Below, one piece after another: positions 6,179-13,266 of a stretch of DNA of 24,010 nt. Below the pieces are notes generated by a model that searched no databases, was not told the origin of the DNA, and saw only the letters and a list, made by a program, of their open reading frames with translations. The translations under genes were made by a program, and so were the position numbers. Position 1 is the first letter of the stretch; the number at the start of each line of letters is the position of its first letter. Source of the DNA: a virus. Location of the stretch: IMG/VR virus record IMGVR_UViG_3300008448_000639, positions 1 to 24,010 of that record; one strand, 5' to 3'.

Positions 6179-7879
6179 TTATGAAGGAAATTGAGCTCCT
6201 GTTGGTAACAAAATGAAATCTAATGATATAAATTCAGCTGTACGAGTTGGTTGAATATAAATTTGTCCAACTAATTGGTTTTGGTCAATTACTGCAGGGC
6301 CATTATTTGATTCATCCATAATAACTTTATAAGCATATAATCCTTGTTTTTGTTGGATAGTTTCTAAATATGGAGTTACTCTTGTAAGGAATGATAAACG
6401 TGTTGCAGTTGTATTTTGTTCAAACACAATCGTATCTGCAATTTGACGAATATAATTTTTCATTTCAATCAATAAACGTCTAACATTTACACGATCAAGA
6501 GAAGATTGAGCTTTTTGTAATGTTTTTTGTCCAAATACTACAACACCTTTTTTAGGTAATGTTGCAATTGGGTTAACATTATTTGCATATAAAGTATCTC
6601 TATTAGCTTGTGATAGTTTATATTGAGCTTGTAATACTGTAGATAAACCTCCACGGTTAATACCTGCAGGTGCAAACCAAGGGGCTGATACTTTATCATT
6701 AAATGCATATACACCTGGAATTACTGTTGAAGCAGGTACCCAAACTTGTTTTCCTGTAGCTGGATCAATTATGCGAACCCAAGGCCAATATGATGCTGCA
6801 TATGAAGTATCTCTAGATTGGGCCTGGATTGTAGCATCTGATAAAGTACTATTGAAATCTGTTAGGTCCATTACAAATAAATTATCTCCTCTATCTTGGG
6901 TATTTGTAATAATATTAGTAACTTGGGTAGGATGAGTGTCATTTAATAATCCTGGGGCAAATAATACATTAAATTGATATGCTTCACGATTTGCTAATAA
7001 GGAAATCATACTATCGTAACAACCAGCAGTTAAACCTTGTGTATTAGTTGAAATAGCATCGTATAAATTTACTACTGAATTTAATGTGCCTGTAGCTCCA
7101 CCAAAAGATCCACTTTGATTAATAGGAAGAGAAGCAGTATATGCTGTAACTGGGGCTCCATTAGGGCTAAAATAATTTGGGGTATTAAGATCAACTGATT
7201 TAACTCGAACATATCTTGAATTATTTGGATAACTTCCAGATAGTTCCATTTGATTATTTGTAGCACTATAATTTAATGCTTGATCTCCAATTACTCTAGC
7301 AATATAGCGAGATGAATTTGGGTCTAAAGTTAAGCTATTCCAAGATTCAAGAATAACGGGATTATTAGTAGTGTCATTTCCTCTTCTAATTAATAGATTA
7401 AATGTTCCTGATCCTGTATTAGAATTGGTAATTTCCCATCTAATGTTATCTGATGATCCTGAAATAAGAGAGCCAGAAGCATCTAATGAACTAGTACTGT
7501 TCATAAGAGCTCCTTCAGAAAGAGTTTCAAGGGAAAATGAAGAAGAAGTAGCATTTAAATAACTAGATACTGTATTGCTAGTTGCTGAAGAATATGAACC
7601 AGTTACAACACGAGTTACTAATAATGAAGTTCCTCCATAATTAAAGTAGTTGTAAGCTGCAATTGAGGTTAAATAAGAATATGCATTGCCCCCACTAATA
7701 AAAGAATCTCCAAAAATACTTCTATAATCAGAATATGAAGTTACTAAAGTTGGGTTTTCAACAGGACCTTTAACTGTTGGACCTATAATAGCTGCTCCAG
7801 CCTGTACAGGTTGGCCAGTTAAAAATGTATTGTCTATTTCACTAATTGCTACTCCAGGAGATACTGTAAATTTTGCCAT
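6179..7879 (-). CDS. Tail sheath protein 1 (T4 gp18 family)
   Basis: The 566-residue product starts MAKFTVSPGVAISEID, the usual SPGV sheath N-terminus, then GQPVQAGAAIIGPTVKGPV and AAYNYFNYGGTSLLVTRVV. The C-terminal third has the sheath signature: VFGQKTLQKAQSSLDRVNVRR, LLIEMKNYIRQIADTIVFEQN, and NQLVGQIYIQPTRTAEFI followed by LDFILLPTGAQFPS. A central part (WPWVRIIDPATGKQVWVPAS and APWFAPAGINRG) also matches. Sheath subunits wrap the tube and contract on infection. It is clearly paralogous to the next sheath gene upstream over both ends, but lacks the roughly 130-residue insertion found there. A motif TAATATTTATAATAAAA ends 14 bases before the ATG, so it has its own likely promoter. Which of the two sheath proteins builds the tail cannot be told from sequence. 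Confidence 0.92.
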   Translation of the reverse strand: MAKFTVSPGVAISEIDNTFLTGQPVQAGAAIIGPTVKGPVENPTLVTSYSDYRSIFGDSFISGGNAYSYLTSIAAYNYFNYGGTSLLVTRVVTGSYSSATSNTVSSYLNATSSSFSLETLSEGALMNSTSSLDASGSLISGSSDNIRWEITNSNTGSGTFNLLIRRGNDTTNNPVILESWNSLTLDPNSSRYIARVIGDQALNYSATNNQMELSGSYPNNSRYVRVKSVDLNTPNYFSPNGAPVTAYTASLPINQSGSFGGATGTLNSVVNLYDAISTNTQGLTAGCYDSMISLLANREAYQFNVLFAPGLLNDTHPTQVTNIITNTQDRGDNLFVMDLTDFNSTLSDATIQAQSRDTSYAASYWPWVRIIDPATGKQVWVPASTVIPGVYAFNDKVSAPWFAPAGINRGGLSTVLQAQYKLSQANRDTLYANNVNPIATLPKKGVVVFGQKTLQKAQSSLDRVNVRRLLIEMKNYIRQIADTIVFEQNTTATRLSFLTRVTPYLETIQQKQGLYAYKVIMDESNNGPAVIDQNQLVGQIYIQPTRTAEFISLDFILLPTGAQFPS

Positions 7880-7889
7880 TTTATCTTTT

Positions 7890-7903
7890 TATTATAAATA
7901 TTA
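7890..7903 (-). promoter_or_regulatory. Late promoter-like motif before tail sheath 1
   Basis: Coding strand TAATATTTATAATAAAA, core AATATTTAT at 7902-7894, 14 bases before the ATG. Confidence 0.6.
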
Positions 7904-7924
7904 AATTCTTTTTTAAAATCTAGA

Positions 7925-10054
7925 TTAAGTTGGGAAAACTGCACCCGTAGGTAGTATATTAAAGTCTAATATAATAAATTCAGCTGTCCTTGTAGGTTGT
8001 AAATATATTTGACCTACTAATTGATTATTATCAATTACAGTTGGAGTATTATTAGTCTCATCCATAATTACCTGGTATGAGATTAAGCCTTGGTTTTGTT
8101 GAATGGTTGATAGATATGCCGTAATAATAGATGAAAATTCACTTCTAGTAGCTGCATTATTTTGTTCAAATACATAAGTATCAGCAACTTGGGAAATGTA
8201 ATTTTTAAGTTCTATTAATAAACGTCTAACATTTACACGATCGAGAGCACTTTTTTTCTTTTGTAATGTCTTTTGACCAAAAACAGTTACACCAGCATTA
8301 GGAAAAGTAGCAATTGGATTAACATTACTTTGATATAAAGAATCTCTATTACCTTGAGTTAAAAATCTTTCAGCAGAAAGAACATTTGTCATAATTCCTC
8401 TATTTATTCCAGCAGGGGCAAACCAAGGATAAGAAATAGAATCACTTTTAGCATATACTCCAGGAATTAAAGCTGAAGCTGGTACCCATCTTTGGGAAGC
8501 TGTGTTAGGGTCTATTGTTTTAACCCAAGGCCAGTAAGTTGCTGTATATGAATTATCATAAGTAATGGCATTAGTTAAAACTGTATTAAGAGGTTTATCG
8601 TACCCTACTAGATCAATAATAGTCATACTATCTGCTCTATTTGTAACCATACTGATTAATTGGGTTACAACAGGTACATGGGATGGGTAAAAAGTGCCAT
8701 CTGCAATTAATCCAGGAGCTGTAATAAAATTGTATTTATATGCATCTTTATTAGCTAATAATGAAATAGATTCAGTATAACTATTTGCTGTTAATCCTTG
8801 TATGTTAGAATTAGTAATATTTTCATAGTATGCACCTGCTATTCCTGTTGGAATATTTTTTCCTTTTCCATTACCAAATACTCCAAGAGATGAAGTAGGA
8901 ATAGAACCAGTATATTCTGGTTTTGGATTCCCTACATTATCTAAATATCCAGGAGTATTTACATTAACTTGTTTAACTCTAACATATGATGATTGGTTAG
9001 GATAATTACCTATAGTTTGAAGAAAATATTCTCCATTATCTGAGGAAATTTGTTCATATTGATTTCCAATTACTTTTTCAATGTAGTTTGAAGAATATGG
9101 ATCTAATGATAATGGGCCCCAAGTTTCTAAAATAGAAGGTTGAACTATTGAATCATTACCTTGCCTAATAACTAAAGTAAAAGTTCCATCATTAATGTTT
9201 TGACCTACTATTTGCCATCTATAATTTTCAGATGAGCCACTTAATAATGTACTATTTGAACCAGTAGGACCAGCACTATTCATCATTTCACCTTCAGATA
9301 GTGTTTCTAATACAAATGCTTCAGTATTTGTACCTCCAGAAAAATATGTTGTAGTACTTCCTGAGATAAGGTAATTAGAATTTCCTAAAAAACCATTAGA
9401 TCCTATATAAGTAAATATTAGATTGTTAGGAGTAGAAAAACTTGAAGAAATATATGGTAAAGAAGCACTATATGGTGCTACTGAGCTACTAAAATTAAAT
9501 ATAGCAGATGCAGTTGTTATATAATCTGCAACTGTTAATGGATGGGCTGAAAATGATGCTGTATTAACATATACAGTAGTTGATGTATTAGTTACGTTAG
9601 ATCCGGTAAAGAAAAAGGTGATTCCATTTACATTAAATGAACTTGAACCATTAACTGAAAGCGCAACACTAGCTGAAACGTATGTTAGGTTTAGGGTAAT
9701 TGACGCACTGGTAGCAGCTATTGATGTAGGGATAAGAGATGAAGTAGCAGGTGTCCAATCAGTTGCTGTACTTCCACTTACTACTCGTGTTACTAATAAC
9801 GAATTACCTCCATTGTTAAAATAGTTATATGCGGAAATAGAAGTAAAATACGTATAGGTTTGACTTCCACTTAAAAAAGTAGTTCCATATTTGTTAACGT
9901 AATCGCTATAAGTAGTACATAAAGTAGGAATCCCAATTTTTCCCTTAACCGTTGGTCCTATAATAGCAGCACCTGCTTGTACAGGTTGTTGAATTACAAA
10001 AGATTGATCATTTTCTATGGCTAATACACCAGGTGATACAATTGTTTCTGCCAT
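7925..10054 (-). CDS. Tail sheath protein 2 (T4 gp18 family) with surface insertion
   Basis: The 709-residue product is a paralogue of the downstream sheath. Shared landmarks are the SPGVLAIEND start, QQPVQAGAAIIGPTVKGKI, SAYNYFNNGGNSLLVTRVV, WPWVKTIDPNTASQRWVPAS, YPWFAPAGINRG, VFGQKTLQKKKSALDRVNVRR and the end NQLVGQIYLQPTRTAEFI. Relative to sheath 1 it has about 130 extra residues (about 100-245), a Ser/Thr/Tyr-rich beta-type stretch including SFNVNGITFFFTGS and LIFTYIGSNGFLGNSNYLIS. It then rejoins at FVLETLSEGEMMNS, matching FSLETLSEGALMNS of sheath 1. In gp18 structures such inserts form protruding outer domains, so this is probably a surface decoration. A motif with ATATTTATAATAAAA lies 19 bases before the start. 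A role as minor sheath or alternative sheath is inference. Confidence 0.9.
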   Translation of the reverse strand: MAETIVSPGVLAIENDQSFVIQQPVQAGAAIIGPTVKGKIGIPTLCTTYSDYVNKYGTTFLSGSQTYTYFTSISAYNYFNNGGNSLLVTRVVSGSTATDWTPATSSLIPTSIAATSASITLNLTYVSASVALSVNGSSSFNVNGITFFFTGSNVTNTSTTVYVNTASFSAHPLTVADYITTASAIFNFSSSVAPYSASLPYISSSFSTPNNLIFTYIGSNGFLGNSNYLISGSTTTYFSGGTNTEAFVLETLSEGEMMNSAGPTGSNSTLLSGSSENYRWQIVGQNINDGTFTLVIRQGNDSIVQPSILETWGPLSLDPYSSNYIEKVIGNQYEQISSDNGEYFLQTIGNYPNQSSYVRVKQVNVNTPGYLDNVGNPKPEYTGSIPTSSLGVFGNGKGKNIPTGIAGAYYENITNSNIQGLTANSYTESISLLANKDAYKYNFITAPGLIADGTFYPSHVPVVTQLISMVTNRADSMTIIDLVGYDKPLNTVLTNAITYDNSYTATYWPWVKTIDPNTASQRWVPASALIPGVYAKSDSISYPWFAPAGINRGIMTNVLSAERFLTQGNRDSLYQSNVNPIATFPNAGVTVFGQKTLQKKKSALDRVNVRRLLIELKNYISQVADTYVFEQNNAATRSEFSSIITAYLSTIQQNQGLISYQVIMDETNNTPTVIDNNQLVGQIYLQPTRTAEFIILDFNILPTGAVFPT

Positions 10055-10069
10055 TTGCTTAAATTATTT

Positions 10070-10081
10070 TATTATAAATAT
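10070..10081 (-). promoter_or_regulatory. Late promoter-like motif before tail sheath 2
   Basis: Coding strand ATATTTATAATAAAA, core ATATTTAT at 10081-10074, 19 bases before the ATG. Confidence 0.58.
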
Positions 10082-10093
10082 GGTAAATTTAAA

Positions 10094-10107
10094 ATAGATT
10101 AATCTAT
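10094..10107 (-). other. Perfect 14-base palindrome over the coiled-coil gene stop
   Basis: ATAGATTAATCTAT spans the TAA stop at 10099 and is followed by TTTTAAATTT on the coding strand. It has only two G-C pairs and no loop, so it would be a weak terminator at best. A similar AATCTAGATT palindrome overlaps the sheath 2 stop at 7917-7926. Confidence 0.25.
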
Positions 10108-10362
10108 CTTAATAATTTCACCGGTATTAGGGTCAACATTTGATTTCCCATATTTTTCAAATATATTTTTTGTATATTCTTTTTCTTTTATTGCTAATTC
10201 TTGAAGATATTCTCTAGCTACTAATGAACGTTCTTCAAGTTGAATTTTAAGTAATTCAATTTCACCTAATTCTAATACAATTGATTGGGTTTGAGATTGG
10301 ATTTCTTTTAATTGTGTTAATTCGTTTTCTGTTAAAAACTTTTTTTCTGTAACTGTTTCCAT
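10099..10362 (-). CDS. Small coiled-coil protein of unknown function
   Basis: The 87-residue product is almost entirely charged helix: LTENELTQLKEIQSQTQSIV, then LGEIELLKIQLEERSLVARE and LQELAIKEKEYTKNIFEKYG, ending with a short NVDPNTGEIIKID tail. Heptad-like spacing of Leu/Ile supports a coiled coil. Small proteins with this plan and a terminal GxxDxxTGE motif are common in T4-like environmental phages, but no function is established that I know of. It begins 3 bases after the SET gene stop and is therefore co-transcribed with it. It has no signal peptide. Its position before the sheath genes suggests an assembly or scaffold helper, which is inference only. Confidence 0.72.
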   Translation of the reverse strand: METVTEKKFLTENELTQLKEIQSQTQSIVLELGEIELLKIQLEERSLVAREYLQELAIKEKEYTKNIFEKYGKSNVDPNTGEIIKID

Positions 10363-10365
10363 TAT

Positions 10366-10698
10366 TTATAGATATTTAAAGGTTATTTCTTCATTTATTT
10401 GCACATCACGTACAGTTTTTATTATTACTAATTTATTTTCTTTATCAATTTCAAATTTTACATTAGGTTTATCACTAGAATTTATTAGACTAACATATCC
10501 TAACCCCAATATAAAATTTTCATCATAAGGATAAAAATGTTCCATTAATTCCCGTGAATCATATATTTTTGCTTGTAACACTATTCCCGGATTTTGAAGG
10601 ATTATAGTGTCTGCTTTTATAAATTCATTTGCAAACATACCCCATCCGTGTATAGGTGATTTTGCAATTTTTAAATTAAAATTTATAAGATCAATCAT
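10366..10698 (-). CDS. SET-domain protein (putative lysine methyltransferase-like)
   Basis: The 110-residue product has the ordered motifs of a minimal SET domain. Residues 14-23 (SPIHGWGMFA) match the N-terminal SxxxGxGxFA loop that helps bind S-adenosylmethionine. LGLGYVSLINSSDKPN (residues 64-79) corresponds to the GxxxxxNHSxxPN motif, with the usual His replaced by Ser. EEITFKYL (103-110) corresponds to the EELTxxY motif with the catalytic-region tyrosine. It ends right after that motif, so there is no post-SET cysteine region. SET proteins methylate lysines on protein substrates. In a structural operon the target might be a virion or host protein, but this is inference. The His to Ser change could lower activity. 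It sits 9 bases after a fibre-like gene and 3 bases before the coiled-coil gene. Confidence 0.78.
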   Translation of the reverse strand: MIDLINFNLKIAKSPIHGWGMFANEFIKADTIILQNPGIVLQAKIYDSRELMEHFYPYDENFILGLGYVSLINSSDKPNVKFEIDKENKLVIIKTVRDVQINEEITFKYL

Positions 10699-10707
10699 AT
10701 GTGTAAT

Positions 10708-11403
10708 TTACGAAAAAGAACTTGATCTCCAAGCTCCTCCCATCCACATATAAAGATAATGTTGACCTCCAATAGTTGCTGGTACTATTTCTCCATCTGC
10801 TCCGGTGTATGTCGGGGCCATAGATTGTGTAGTTGATATTTTAAGGGTACCATCTATTATACTAACATCTTGGTATATATTAGTATTTAGGTTTGAAACA
10901 TTATTTGGGTTAAGCTCAATACTTGATGTATTTGTAGAATCTCTTTTAAGGTTTATTAAGGTTGACCCACTAACCGTGAAGGATAGGGTTCTAATATTAG
11001 CTGTATTAGATAAAACTGATATAAAAGTATTATCTATTCCAAAAATTGATTGGGTTACACCTATACCCATTAAACTAATGGGAGCGGCAAAATATAGGTA
11101 TTGTCCTGTATAAAGGGATGAAGTATTACTGGTAATCCATAAGTAGTTATTATTAGTATTATGTGTTCTATCCCCAGTAAATGTTAGGTTAGTGTTAGCA
11201 AAATTTGTAGCATTCATAGCATATGATGCTGTTAAATTGTTTATAACTCCAGGTTGGCCTGTTATAGAGCCAGTCATGTTAAACGAACCAGACAATGAAA
11301 TATCATACGCTGCCGTTCCATTAAATGCATCTATTGATTGGGTAACATGCCAGGCTTCAACTGTATTGCCTGTGGTTATTCCTGTTTTTGAAAGTATTGC
11401 CAT
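10708..11403 (-). CDS. Fibre-like structural protein
   Basis: The 231-residue product starts MAILSKTGITTGNTVEAWHV, then shows the low-complexity Thr/Ser/Gly pattern of the fibre proteins in this block (LSGSFNMTGSITGQPG, NNLTASYAMNA). The middle (TNNNYLWITSNTSSLYTGQY onwards) and the C-terminus (GGQHYLYMWMGGAWRSSSFS) are more complex, and aromatic residues at the tip suggest a trimeric fibre foot or carbohydrate-contact site. I do not recognise a specific family for the tip. It is preceded by the TAATATTTATAATAAAA motif (14-base spacing) and followed within 9 bases by the SET gene, so these and the coiled-coil gene form one unit. Host recognition or virion decoration is likely from context. 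Confidence 0.75.
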   Translation of the reverse strand: MAILSKTGITTGNTVEAWHVTQSIDAFNGTAAYDISLSGSFNMTGSITGQPGVINNLTASYAMNATNFANTNLTFTGDRTHNTNNNYLWITSNTSSLYTGQYLYFAAPISLMGIGVTQSIFGIDNTFISVLSNTANIRTLSFTVSGSTLINLKRDSTNTSSIELNPNNVSNLNTNIYQDVSIIDGTLKISTTQSMAPTYTGADGEIVPATIGGQHYLYMWMGGAWRSSSFS

Positions 11404-11413
11404 TTTTTAATTT

Positions 11414-11427
11414 TATTATAAATATTA
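11414..11427 (-). promoter_or_regulatory. Late promoter-like motif before the 231-aa fibre-like gene
   Basis: Coding strand TAATATTTATAATAAAA, core AATATTTAT at 11426-11418, 14 bases before the ATG. Spacing equals that of sheath 1 and is close to that of the tape measure gene. Confidence 0.6.
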
Positions 11428-11970
11428 TTTAACCCCGTAAACTCGTAAACTATCAACAGTCCAAGTACCATTTGCAAAACCACTTGTAGTTACAGTAACA
11501 GTTCCACCAGCAGTATTTACTTCACTAAATTTTAAAACTCGTCCTTGATCAAATTGTACAGCTGCAACTGCATCTGCTTCTATTTGGTGGGATCGTTTAT
11601 TGACAGCTCCAACTAATATATTAAAAGTAACGATACCATTAGTATTAACGTTATTTCTGAATCTACACTCTGTTTCATATATAACACGTGAGTATGTGTT
11701 TGATGCTAACACATATGATTTTGCAGTAGCATTTGCTGTACCTGTAGATTGGATTTCATCAGCATAAATTAATTCAACAGTACCAGCCGGCATATTAGTT
11801 ATAGTAGCACGTGTCCCTGTTATACCAGCACCACTTCCACTAAAAGATCCTGTAAATGATCCAGATATAGAAGCATTTGTAAATGGTTGAGATACAGTAA
11901 TAGATCCAGTAATAACACTATTACCATCAACATTTAATCCATTTTGTATTATAAGTCTTTCTAAAGGCAT
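11425..11970 (-). CDS. Small adhesin/fibre protein, paralogue B
   Basis: The 181-residue product has a short N-terminal tail-fibre-like repeat region (SVITGSITVSQP, ASISGSFTGSFSGSGAGITG), then a beta-sandwich-like domain from residue about 60 on: KSYVLASNTYSRVIYETECR, NGIVTFNILVGAVNKRSHQIE, GRVLKFSEVNTAGGTVTVTT and the ending NGTWTVDSLRVYGVK. The preceding gene product aligns with it over the whole length with identical landmarks (TYSR, ETEC, NTNGIVTFNI, KFSE, DSLRVYG). The two start and stop codons are separated by one base, so the pair is a tandem duplication in one transcript. No catalytic residues were seen. A receptor-binding or capsid/tail decoration role is inferred. Confidence 0.75.
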   Translation of the reverse strand: MPLERLIIQNGLNVDGNSVITGSITVSQPFTNASISGSFTGSFSGSGAGITGTRATITNMPAGTVELIYADEIQSTGTANATAKSYVLASNTYSRVIYETECRFRNNVNTNGIVTFNILVGAVNKRSHQIEADAVAAVQFDQGRVLKFSEVNTAGGTVTVTTSGFANGTWTVDSLRVYGVK

Positions 11971-11971
11971 A

Positions 11972-12511
11972 TTATATAATTCCGTAAACTCTTAGACTAT
12001 CCACTTCCCAAGTACCATTAGCAACAGCGGTTGTTGTTACCGTAATAGTAGCTCCAGCTGTTATAGGTTCACTAAATTTTAAGGTTCTTCCAGATTCAAA
12101 CTGGTCACCTGTACCAGTAGCGTCAAATTCTATTTGGTGGGTTCGTTTTGTGACACCTCCAACTATTATATTAAATGTAACAATACCATTGGTATTAGCA
12201 TTTGATCTAAAACCACATTCTGTTTCTATTAAAATTCTAGAATAAGTATTAGCAGCTAATACGTAAGTTTTAGCAGTAGTATTTATTGTATTAGTTACTA
12301 TAGTTTCATCCGCACTTAATAAAATTGTTGTACCTGCCGGAGGTGAAGCTGTTGTAGTTAACCCTGTTAATCCTAGTCCACTACCTTGAAATGATCCTGA
12401 AAATGATCCGGAAAATGATCCTATAATGTTTGATGTTACTGTTAAAGATCCAGTAACACTTACGCTACCTTCAGAATTAAATCCATTTTCTATTACTAAT
12501 TCACCTGCCAT
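11972..12511 (-). CDS. Small adhesin/fibre protein, paralogue A
   Basis: The 179-residue product is the tandem partner of the following gene. It has the N-terminal repeat region (EGSVSVTGSLTVTSNIIGSF, then SGSFSGSFQGSGLGLTG) and the same beta-rich C-terminal domain: KTYVLAANTYSRILIETECG, NTNGIVTFNIIVGGVTKRTH, GRTLKFSEPITAGATITVTT and the ending NGTWEVDSLRVYGII. Differences cluster in the short loop after residue 55 (TTTASPPAGTTILLSADE compared with RATITNMPAGTVELIYADE), while beta-strand landmarks are kept. A motif ATATTTATAATAT ends right at its ATG, with no room for a normal leader. The pair may bind two different receptors, or be redundant copies; sequence alone does not decide. Confidence 0.75.
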   Translation of the reverse strand: MAGELVIENGFNSEGSVSVTGSLTVTSNIIGSFSGSFSGSFQGSGLGLTGLTTTASPPAGTTILLSADETIVTNTINTTAKTYVLAANTYSRILIETECGFRSNANTNGIVTFNIIVGGVTKRTHQIEFDATGTGDQFESGRTLKFSEPITAGATITVTTTAVANGTWEVDSLRVYGII

Positions 12512-12525
12512 ATATTATAAATATA
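12512..12525 (-). promoter_or_regulatory. Late promoter-like motif abutting the paralogue A start
   Basis: Coding strand TATATTTATAATAT with the core ATATTTAT at 12524-12517, only five bases before the ATG at 12511. A start site 5-7 bases downstream of the core would fall on the AUG itself. Confidence 0.5.
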
Positions 12526-13263
12526 TTAATGTCCAAATCTAGCTTTTGTAGCATTATAATTTTTAAGTATTTCTGTTGCTGTTAAAGCTCGAGTATAAAT
12601 GTGAGCCGCTCCTATTTGGCATTCATTATAATATGTAGCCCAATCTAAAGCTGATGCAAATGATAAGCCTAATGTTGTACTAGTACCTAATGCTGTTATC
12701 GCAGTTGTTGAACTAGCGTTTAATACACCATTTACGTATATTGCTTGTTGACTATTAACAGCATCATATACTGTACTAATATAAAAAAACGTACCAACGT
12801 TACCTGAGTTTAAAAATGCAGTTGAAGATAATGTTTGGGCAGTACCTCCTGGATCTTGGGCTGCTACTCTCCATTTTAATTGTATGGAAGTGTTATCTTG
12901 TTCTATTCCTAATCTAGTAAATGTATCAGAAGATGTTTCTTCATAAAACATACGTTTATCAACCCCCGCTGATATTGATAGTGGTTTCCACCACATATTT
13001 ATAGTTACTTGGTTTTTTCCAGCTAATGTTGCTCCAGAATTTATTGTTGCTGTTTGGTTAGTTCCATTAAATGCAAAACTTTCACTTGCAGGAATATAAG
13101 TACAATCTAAGGCAGCATCCCACCCATTCCCCGACATATCTTTCCATGTTGTAGGGGTTGGGTTTTCAGGTACATAATATGAATTTGGTGATGCCGCATC
13201 AAAATATAAATGTAAACCATTTGTTACTATGTCTGGTCCTCGCCATCCGTATGAATATGCCAT
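12526..13263 (-). CDS. LamG / concanavalin A-like lectin-fold protein
   Basis: The 245-residue product has the plan of LamG-type jelly-roll domains found in phage structural proteins. It starts NGLHLYFDAASPNSY (residues 15-29), with WKDMSGNGWDAAL (40-52) and ESFAFNGTNQTATIN (61-75), the usual W-x-D-x-S-G-N-G and FdGtn motifs. Strands VTINMWWKPLSI, TRLGIEQDNTSIQLKW and FFYISTVYDAVNSQQAIYVN follow, and the end reads IGAAHIYTRALTATEILKNY, matching the AxVYnraLtxxEI motif of the family. Such domains bind glycans, so a host surface polysaccharide receptor is likely. It lies 3 bases after the large fibre gene and 14 bases before the paralogous adhesin pair, so it belongs to the recognition block. 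No enzyme active-site pair was identified. Confidence 0.82.
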   Translation of the reverse strand: MAYSYGWRGPDIVTNGLHLYFDAASPNSYYVPENPTPTTWKDMSGNGWDAALDCTYIPASESFAFNGTNQTATINSGATLAGKNQVTINMWWKPLSISAGVDKRMFYEETSSDTFTRLGIEQDNTSIQLKWRVAAQDPGGTAQTLSSTAFLNSGNVGTFFYISTVYDAVNSQQAIYVNGVLNASSTTAITALGTSTTLGLSFASALDWATYYNECQIGAAHIYTRALTATEILKNYNATKARFGH

Positions 13264-13266
13264 AAC

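Noticed and set aside
6160-6180. Small AACTT/AAGTT hairpin after sheath 1 as a terminator
   Set aside because: Only five A-T-rich pairs with a two-base loop and no clear T tract in the proper place.
7081-7266. 61-codon minus-strand frame inside sheath 1
   Set aside because: It lies in another frame within a well-supported sheath gene and has Leu/Ile-rich out-of-frame text.
10708-11403. Diversity-generating retroelement target at the aromatic C-terminus of the 231-residue protein
   Set aside because: No reverse transcriptase or template repeat is visible in the window and no near-identical 3' copy was found.
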